From positions 1 to 12,256 of the forward strand of contig CAMETB010000032.1 of assembly GCA_945936265.1 (NCBI GenBank): a DNA stretch of 12,256 nucleotides, read 5' to 3'. The notes beneath the pieces were generated by a model. The model worked only from the letters and a program-made list of their open reading frames with translations. It was not told the DNA's origin and ran no database searches. Origin of the DNA: an uncultured Clostridia bacterium (GTDB taxonomy: Bacteria > Bacillota > Clostridia > Oscillospirales > CAG-272). Both the position numbers and the translations under genes were made by a program. Of this stretch, positions 7,225 through 12,256 are shown one piece after another (within the stretch, counting starts at the first letter, position 1; each line of letters opens with the position of its first letter).

Positions 7225-7889
7225 CTCCGATAAGAATAAAATTTACGAAAACAGGCTCGCTTATGTATATATCTCACCTTGACCTTGTACGGACAATGCA
7301 GAGGATAATGGTGAGGGCAGGCATCGACATACGCTATACGGAGGGCTTTAATCCGCAGCCGAAAATGGTGTTTACTCCGCCGCTTTCAATAGGCGTTGAG
7401 AGTTTTTGCGAGTTTGTCGATATAAAAACAAACTCACCGATGGCAACCGACGAGATAAAAAAGAGGCTCTTTGAAAATTTCCCCGACGAGATGAGAGTTC
7501 TTGCGGTTTACGTACCGACGACGAAACTTTCCGATATAGCCTATACCGATTATATAATAAATATAGAATCGCCGTCAATAGATGAGAATACCGAAAATAA
7601 GGTAAGAGAGCTGTTTTCACATGAGTGTACTGTTATAAAGGCCTCCAAAAAGGGCGAACGCGAGATAAATGTGACCGATTATATAAAATCTCTTGATGTA
7701 AAATCTTCTGAAGGAAACATGTCGGCGGACGTTATACTTTGCGCCGATTCCGAAAACTACTTAAACCCCGAACTTTTTATAAAGGCAGTAAGGGAAAAAC
7801 TCGGAGTACTGTCCGGAGATGTAAAAAATGAATATTATTCCGTTATGAGAAAAGAAATGCTTGATAAAGATCTTAATGTATTTGCATAA
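7203..7889 (+). CDS. Radical SAM-linked protein (TIGR03936/DUF2344)
   Basis: A 228-residue protein of the family found either fused to, or directly after, the B12-binding radical SAM protein. Diagnostic stretches are KTGSLMYISHLDLVRTMQR (16-34) and YTEGFNPQPKMVFTPPLSIG (45-64) followed by VES. Its role is not established; it is presumed to work with its partner. The ATG at 7203 has GGAGGAG (7189-7195) 7 bases upstream. It overlaps the end of the radical SAM gene by 22 bases in another frame, indicating tight coupling. An upstream in-frame ATG at 7161 would add a non-conserved leader and is rejected. A terminator follows directly, so the RNase G and rplU-rpmA genes that often follow this pair in other genomes are not in this unit. 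Confidence 0.92.
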   Translation: MVPEENVTPIRIKFTKTGSLMYISHLDLVRTMQRIMVRAGIDIRYTEGFNPQPKMVFTPPLSIGVESFCEFVDIKTNSPMATDEIKKRLFENFPDEMRVLAVYVPTTKLSDIAYTDYIINIESPSIDENTENKVRELFSHECTVIKASKKGEREINVTDYIKSLDVKSSEGNMSADVILCADSENYLNPELFIKAVREKLGVLSGDVKNEYYSVMRKEMLDKDLNVFA

Positions 7890-7890
7890 C

Positions 7891-7920
7891 AAAAACGGCG
7901 CTCACCGAAGCGCCGTTTTT
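7891..7920. terminator. Perfect bidirectional terminator between convergent units
   Basis: An 11-base-pair perfect stem (7891-7901 with 7910-7920) encloses an 8-base loop. The stem core is ACGGCGC/GCGCCGT with five A on the left and five T on the right, so it can act on both strands. It ends the radical SAM unit and the dnaX-recR-exonuclease unit, whose last gene stops at 7947. Confidence 0.95.
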
Positions 7921-7946
7921 AGTTTGTCACCGAGATTTTGGTTTTG

Positions 7947-9068
7947 TTATTTTTTGATTTTTATAAAGTCCGGTTTCCATAAGGGAGAGAGATTCAAGCG
8001 GTCAAGATTTTTAAGTTTTTCTTCATTTGTACCGAGAACAGAGAATAACTCGGCAATCGGCATAAATTGTATGTTTTTGCCGTCACTCTCGGCTTTTTTT
8101 GCCTTTTTCTTTCTGTAGCAAACATACTGCTTTTTACTTTCTTTATTCGGTGATACTATTTCATATTCAACGAAAATGTCGCAAAAAAGCGCATTCCTCG
8201 TGTATTTAGCGCCCTGTTTGGCAAGCAACGAAACTATATTCATCATCTCGTTAAAGTGATAATCTTCGTAAAAACCGCTTATGCAGATCGTTTTGCCTGC
8301 AAGAGGCGATACGGCTTTTTTGTTTATAAACACTCTTTTGAAATAAGATGAAAATTCGTAGTATTTTTCTTCGGATTGGCTTATCCAGTTTGAGCGCACA
8401 CTACCCGTGAGTTTTTCCATTTTCCAGAGTTTTTGCGCTTTGAGTTTCTCCCTGTAATTAAGGTATTCGGAGCCGAGCGTCCCATCCTTGCACCAGCATT
8501 TGCAATGCGGATATTTCTCGATAAGTTCGTTTACGCTGAGTCCCGTCTCATCGCAAAGACCTTTCAATACCTTCATTGTAAGCATTGAGTCCTCGTCGCT
8601 TCTGTGAACATCCTGGGTTTCGCTTTCGCTGTAATCCGAGGCGCATTTGAGCAGAGAGGGGGTCGTATTAAGTTCGTGCATGTCGGAGTATATCCTTTGC
8701 ACATCTATGTAGTCGTAGTCAAAGATTTCCTTTGAATATCGCTCGCATTCGCTTTTTATATATCCTGCGTCCGACATAACCGAAAAGCCGAAAACCCTGT
8801 AATTATCATCCGTAAGAAGTGAACGGATGTTGTCGTAATAATGCGTAAATCCGGGGGAGGATCTGAACGTTTCTTCATCGTACGCAAGTACAATACCGGG
8901 GCGGTTGCCCCTGCCGGAAAGGTGGAACTTTGCGTGCGGATCCATCGTAATATCCTGCTTTTTTATAAGGTTAAACTTATCATCGGTAATAACATAACCG
9001 AACGAACATATTTTTCCCTGACCGTTAAAGCAGTTTGCACATTCTATATCAAAAAAGAGATACTTCAT
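7947..9068 (-). CDS. DEDDh 3'-5' exonuclease with C-terminal BRCT domain
   Basis: A 373-residue protein. Residues 1-175 form a DEDDh exonuclease domain of the DNA polymerase III epsilon/DnaQ type. Exo I is FFDIE with D7 and E9, Exo II is GFSVMSDAGYI with D100, and Exo III is H155-RSDE-D160, giving the complete H-x4-D set of metal ligands; activity on DNA or RNA 3' ends is expected. Residues about 176-255 are a cysteine- and lysine-containing linker (HCKCWCKDGTLGSEYLNYR). Residues about 256-345 resemble a BRCT domain (LAGKTICISGFYEDYHFNEMMNIVSLLAKQGAKY), with a lysine-rich insert near 315-328. The start codon ATG at 9068 has AGGA about 6 bases upstream. It lies 24 bases after recR and is probably cotranscribed, suggesting a repair role. 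This is probably a specialised repair or processing exonuclease rather than the replicative proofreader, an inference from size and context. Confidence 0.88.
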   Translation of the reverse strand: MKYLFFDIECANCFNGQGKICSFGYVITDDKFNLIKKQDITMDPHAKFHLSGRGNRPGIVLAYDEETFRSSPGFTHYYDNIRSLLTDDNYRVFGFSVMSDAGYIKSECERYSKEIFDYDYIDVQRIYSDMHELNTTPSLLKCASDYSESETQDVHRSDEDSMLTMKVLKGLCDETGLSVNELIEKYPHCKCWCKDGTLGSEYLNYREKLKAQKLWKMEKLTGSVRSNWISQSEEKYYEFSSYFKRVFINKKAVSPLAGKTICISGFYEDYHFNEMMNIVSLLAKQGAKYTRNALFCDIFVEYEIVSPNKESKKQYVCYRKKKAKKAESDGKNIQFMPIAELFSVLGTNEEKLKNLDRLNLSPLWKPDFIKIKK

Positions 9069-9092
9069 TTTGTGTCCTGATTTTTTAGTTTT

Positions 9093-9692
9093 TCAAATAT
9101 CGCGCCTGCCCTGTATTGCGCGGAAGAGTGTTACCTCGTCGGCAAATTCGAGATCTGCACCGACCGGCAGACCATTGGCTATTCTCGTAACACGCACTCC
9201 GAGAGGCTTTAAAAGCCTTGATATATACATGGCTGTCGCCTCACCCTCAACCGTAGGGTTGGTGGCAACTATTACCTCGGAAATACCGCCCTCGTTTATC
9301 CTTTCAAGAAGTTCTTTAATTTTGAGTTTATCGGGACCTATACCCTTCATAGGAGATATTGTCCCGTGCAAAACATGGTAAACTCCGTTGAATTCGCGCA
9401 CTTTTTCAAGCGCCATAACGCTTTGATAATCCTCAACGACGCACACAAGAGAATGATCCCTCGAAGAAGAGGAGCATATCGGACATATTTCCTCCGATGA
9501 GATGTTCTGACAGCATTTACAAAGACCTATTTTCGTTTTTGCGTCAAGTATAGCCTGAGCAAAGGAAACTGCGTCCTCCTCGCTCATATCGAGCACGGAG
9601 AAAGCCATTCTCAAGGCGCTTTTCTTACCCACTCCGTCAAGAGAGCGAAACCTGTCCACAAGGTCCTGTAACGGTTTAATAAGTTCTTCCAT
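9093..9692 (-). CDS. recR: Recombination mediator RecR
   Basis: RecR, with RecF and RecO, loads RecA on single-stranded DNA in gap repair. The 199-residue length is typical. The helix-hairpin-helix region is at about 8-32 (RFRSLDGVGKKSALRMAF). The zinc finger is C58-x2-C61-x8-C70-x2-C73. The Toprim domain is at about 80-175 (VCVVEDYQSVMALE, GVYHVLHGTISPMKGIGP and VIVATNPTVEGEATAMYI). The C-terminus VTRIANGLPVGADLEFADEVTLFRAIQGRR is highly conserved. The ATG overlaps the ybaB stop by one base (TGATG), so translation is coupled. This is the standard dnaX-ybaB-recR arrangement. Confidence 0.98.
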   Translation of the reverse strand: MEELIKPLQDLVDRFRSLDGVGKKSALRMAFSVLDMSEEDAVSFAQAILDAKTKIGLCKCCQNISSEEICPICSSSSRDHSLVCVVEDYQSVMALEKVREFNGVYHVLHGTISPMKGIGPDKLKIKELLERINEGGISEVIVATNPTVEGEATAMYISRLLKPLGVRVTRIANGLPVGADLEFADEVTLFRAIQGRRDI

Positions 9693-10027
9693 CAGAAAAG
9701 ACCGGGCATAGAGCCAAGCGGCCCCGTTATTTTCTGCATTTCTTCATCCGACGTCGAATTAACTTTCTTTATAGCTTCGTTTACCGCCGCAACTATAATG
9801 TCCGAGAGGGTTTCTATATCGTCGGGATCAACAATCTCGGGAGAGATGTCAATAGAAAGAATTTCACGCTTTCCGTTTATTTTTACTTTAACTGCACCTC
9901 CGCCTGCCGAAATATCATATTCTCTCGCTTCGAGTTCGGCTTGCTTTGCCTGCATATCTTCCTGCATTTTCTGGGCTTGCCTTAACATTTCGTTCATGCT
10001 GGGACCCTTTGGAACCATTGCTTTCAT
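9692..10027 (-). CDS. Nucleoid-associated protein, YbaB/EbfC family
   Basis: A 111-residue small dimeric DNA-binding protein of the YbaB/EbfC (YaaK) family. Residues 11-37 form the long N-terminal helix (NEMLRQAQKMQEDMQAKQAE). The conserved beta core follows: GGGAVKVKINGKREILSIDISPEIVD, then IIVAAVNEAIKKVN. The tail DEEMQKITGPLGSMPGLF is rich in Gly/Pro/Met, as usual. A GGCGG site lies about 8 bases before the ATG. It sits between dnaX and recR, as in most bacteria. Confidence 0.96.
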   Translation of the reverse strand: MKAMVPKGPSMNEMLRQAQKMQEDMQAKQAELEAREYDISAGGGAVKVKINGKREILSIDISPEIVDPDDIETLSDIIVAAVNEAIKKVNSTSDEEMQKITGPLGSMPGLF

Positions 10028-10079
10028 ATTATATACCGCCTTTTCTGAAATTTACTTGAATCAAAAATATTTATTCGTA

Positions 10080-11660
10080 TTAAAACTCATCGAGATCTGA
10101 CTTTTTCGTCTCTTCGGGCTTAAAAATTATTTCTATTTGCGACGGGGAAGAAATATTTACGTCGCAACAAACCATAGCGTCAAATATGCATTTCCTGTTT
10201 TTATCGGAGCCGAGCATTGTCGCCATAAGCTTTTTTGAAGAAATGATATAATACTTATCTTTGCTCTTTGAATAAACACAATCGCAGTTTTTAAGGAAAC
10301 TTTCAACCGCCGCGTCTTTTTCCCCCGCCTTACATATCACCTCGTCCCATTCGTCAAGGTGTTCGTAATCGTCGTTTCCCGATTCTTTATCCCGGGACAG
10401 AACCGTGTTTTCCGCTTCCGATTTTTTTAACGGTGCGTTCTGCGTATTTTTAACCTCGCCGACTTCCGATGCAGGTTTGTCAGGTGTCACTTCATTCGGT
10501 ATTATCCCTTTTGACAGCATTGTAACCCTGTCCTCAAGCGCACAGAGCCTTGCAAGTACCGCCTCCGGCGTTGCGGTAAGTTTCGGCTCGCACATTTTAA
10601 TAAGAGTTATCTCCGCCGTCAATCTTTTTGCCGAGGGATTTCTCATCATGGAGTTATATGCGCTATCGAGCAGAGAAGAGTGATATATAAGCGTCCCCAT
10701 ATCAAAAAGCGAGGCGACATCTTCAAGCTCCTTATATTCCTGCTCGGTAAGGTCGAAATATTTTGAAGACCCCGAGGACTTGCAAACTATCATATCGCGG
10801 TAAAGCGATGTAAGGTCGGAGAAGAAAACGAGTATATCCTTGGAGGACACGAAAATATCGTTTACCGTTTCAAAAAGCCCCGCGTAGTTTTTGGACGCTA
10901 TATTGCGTGCAACGCCGCATATTTTCTCGTAAGAATTTGTGCCGAGCACCTCGTTGACAAGCGATTTGTCTATTTCCTTGCCCGAGCCTGCGCAAAGTTC
11001 CGTCAGGCTTATGGCGTCACGCATACCGCCCTGCGCCGTTCTCGCTATTAAAATGGCGCCCTCTTTTGTGAGATTTATGTTTTCACGCTCTGCTATAAAA
11101 AGAAGCCTTTCCACAATGTCGGAAACGGATATTCTTCTGAAATCAAAGCGCTGACAACGCGATATTATGGTAGCCGGAATTTTATGCGGTTCCGTGGTTG
11201 CAAAGATATAAAGCACGTGCTTCGGCGGCTCCTCTATGGTTTTAAGAAGAGCGTTGAAAGCGCTGTCGGATAGCATATGCGCCTCGTCTATTATATACAC
11301 CCTCTTTTTAAGCATTGCGGGGGTGTATATAACATTTTCACGCAAATCCCTTATGTAATCGACGCCGGTGTTTGTTGCGGCGTCCATTTCTATTACATCG
11401 GTCGCGTTGCCGCTGTCTATCGCGCGGCAGTTTTCACATTCGTTACAAGGGTTTCCGTCCTTGGGATTTAAGCAGTTTACCGCCTTGGCAAGAATTTTTG
11501 CACAGGTGGTTTTTCCCGTTCCTCTCGAGCCCGAGAAAAGATAGGCGTGAGATACCGAGTCGGTTGCTGCTTCCTGCTTCAATATGGAAGTAATATGCTT
11601 TTGACCGTAAACATCGTCAAACGACTGAGGACGGTATTTTCTGTATAGAGCCTGATGCAT
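10080..11660 (-). CDS. dnaX: DNA polymerase III subunit gamma/tau
   Basis: Clamp-loader ATPase of the replicative polymerase. The 526-residue protein has Walker A GSRGTGKT (44-51). A zinc module follows with C63, C72, C75 and C78. Walker B is YIIDEAHMLSDSAFNALLK and the sensor/arginine-finger block is TIISRCQRFDF. Domain III extends to about residue 370 (LIKMCEPKL). A charged, low-complexity linker (about 385-440) precedes a C-terminal region of about 90 residues that is tau-like (HLDEWDEVICKAGEKDAAVESFLKNC). A ribosome binding site, AGGGGGG, lies 7 bases before the ATG. An A7 run at codons 411-413 in the linker could be slippery (see findings). The gene follows the SRP RNA by about 33 bases, and I saw no separate promoter. 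Its stop lies 52 bases before ybaB. Confidence 0.98.
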   Translation of the reverse strand: MHQALYRKYRPQSFDDVYGQKHITSILKQEAATDSVSHAYLFSGSRGTGKTTCAKILAKAVNCLNPKDGNPCNECENCRAIDSGNATDVIEMDAATNTGVDYIRDLRENVIYTPAMLKKRVYIIDEAHMLSDSAFNALLKTIEEPPKHVLYIFATTEPHKIPATIISRCQRFDFRRISVSDIVERLLFIAERENINLTKEGAILIARTAQGGMRDAISLTELCAGSGKEIDKSLVNEVLGTNSYEKICGVARNIASKNYAGLFETVNDIFVSSKDILVFFSDLTSLYRDMIVCKSSGSSKYFDLTEQEYKELEDVASLFDMGTLIYHSSLLDSAYNSMMRNPSAKRLTAEITLIKMCEPKLTATPEAVLARLCALEDRVTMLSKGIIPNEVTPDKPASEVGEVKNTQNAPLKKSEAENTVLSRDKESGNDDYEHLDEWDEVICKAGEKDAAVESFLKNCDCVYSKSKDKYYIISSKKLMATMLGSDKNRKCIFDAMVCCDVNISSPSQIEIIFKPEETKKSDLDEF

Positions 11661-11693
11661 TTTATTCCCCCCTACAAAAATGAAAACAAGGTG

Positions 11694-11981
11694 TCATATA
11701 AGATCATACACCCGAAATTCGAACTGCCTTTACACGCGCAAGCCTATGACCTCTGCTCAGAACAAGCACCCTCGCGGCACATCGTCAAAACTGCTTAGTG
11801 CTGCCTGGTCCCCCATCTGACACGGTTCACAGCCGACAATTGCGCAAGACTCATCCGTCAACACAGCGATTAAAGGTGCTGACCGCACAAAAACAGTCCT
11901 CAGATCAGGAATTCTCCCCTGCTATAGCGGATTTCAGGTACAGGGCACCGCTGCCGCCCCGGATAGTATGACCTTATATCA
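11694..11981 (-). ncRNA. ffs: Signal recognition particle RNA, large Gram-positive type (scRNA)
   Basis: On the minus strand this stretch of about 288 bases shows both SRP RNA domains. The Alu-domain consensus (GCGGTGCCCTGTA, AATCCGCTATAGCAGGG) lies at about 11910-11960. The Ffh-binding helix 8 is at 11801-11823 (GTCAG, a UGG/CCA stem with a GGGA loop, then GCAGC). The 5' and 3' ends pair: 11966-11979 with 11696-11709, 14 base pairs with one G-U, which closes the long helix 5. The position just upstream of dnaX matches scr in Bacillus. It guides membrane-protein ribosomes to the Sec machinery with Ffh/FtsY. The exact ends are estimated. No clear promoter was identified; the tract after the 3' end is only mildly T-rich. 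Confidence 0.93.
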
Positions 11982-12008
11982 CAACTTGTTTTCAGCGAAA
12001 ATATTAAA

Positions 12009-12128
12009 TATACCATAACCGTAAGCACATAGTGCTTGGCACGGTGTCAACCGTGAGCAGATTACTATTCTGGAATCTGCCGGTTAGCCGTCAATGGAAA
12101 CGGCGCAATACCGAAGGTATTGGTATAA
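12009..12128. repeat. Multi-hairpin repeat, copy 1 (120 bases, period 128)
   Basis: First of two tandem copies. It contains five consecutive inverted repeats: 12023-12028/12032-12037 (6 bp), 12040-12045/12050-12055 (6 bp), 12057-12063/12074-12080 (7 bp), 12087-12091/12100-12104 (5 bp) and 12106-12112/12116-12122 (7 bp). Ends TATACCA and TGGTATA are inverted copies of each other. No coding frame is evident. It lies upstream of the SRP RNA on the minus strand. Function and class are not recognised. Confidence 0.9.
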
Positions 12129-12136
12129 GCCGTCAT

Positions 12137-12256
12137 TATACCATAACCGCAAGCACATAGTGCTTGACACGGTGTCAACCGTGAGCGGATTGCAATTTTG
12201 CAATCTGCCGGTTAGCCGTCAATGGAAACGGCGCAATACCGAAGGTATTGGTATAA
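12137..12256. repeat. Multi-hairpin repeat, copy 2 (120 bases), ends at the window edge
   Basis: Offset by exactly 128 from copy 1, with only 7 differences in 120 positions; the last 47 positions are identical, as are the boundaries. An 8-base spacer (12129-12136) separates the copies. TTATACCA (12136-12143) and TGGTATAA (12249-12256) form the inverted ends. The central hairpin, 12185-12195 with 12198-12208, is 11 bp here (one G-U) against 7 bp in copy 1. Further copies may follow outside the window. Confidence 0.9.

Noticed and set aside
12009..12256. CRISPR array
   Set aside because: The units are 120 bases with an 8-base spacer and only two copies. Spacer lengths do not fit and no cas gene is nearby.

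Overview
The window looks like chromosomal DNA from an endospore-forming member of the Clostridia (Firmicutes). The first gene is a GPR germination protease. There is a sigma-H-like factor beside an rlmB gene, DUF4364 and CxxC zinc-ribbon proteins, strong TTGACA/TATAAT promoters, TTG starts with good ribosome binding sites, and a large Gram-positive-type SRP RNA directly upstream of dnaX. No phage, integrase, CRISPR or toxin/defence module is visible. No tRNA or rRNA was found.

Layout. Bases 1-495 hold the 5' part of gpr (minus strand, runs off the left edge), divergent from a DUF4364 winged-helix gene (591-1142). A short sigma-70-family gene (1290-1844) with its own near-consensus promoter and a double zinc-ribbon gene (1888-2163) follow, closed by a UUCG-capped terminator. 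Next comes an rlmB-type rRNA methyltransferase (2338-3127) that carries an internal frameshifting deletion and is called a pseudogene. It is followed by a 736-residue membrane protein (3162-5372) that I read as a degenerate, catalytically dead P1B-type ATPase. Then come a B12-binding radical SAM gene (5374-7224) and its DUF2344 partner (7203-7889, overlapping). A perfect bidirectional terminator (7891-7920) separates the two converging transcription units.

The minus-strand unit, read from right to left, is SRP RNA (about 11981-11694), dnaX, ybaB/ebfC, recR and a DEDDh exonuclease with a BRCT domain. This matches the classic Firmicutes scr-dnaX-yaaK-recR cluster. It links the clamp-loader, a nucleoid-associated protein, recombination mediation and probably nucleolytic processing. 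Upstream of it, at the right edge, lie two copies of a 120-base multi-hairpin repeat with a period of 128 bases; the second copy ends exactly at the window edge.

Most noteworthy are the pseudo-P-type ATPase, the broken rlmB immediately before it, and the structured tandem repeat with differences at paired positions. The rest is largely conserved housekeeping sequence.
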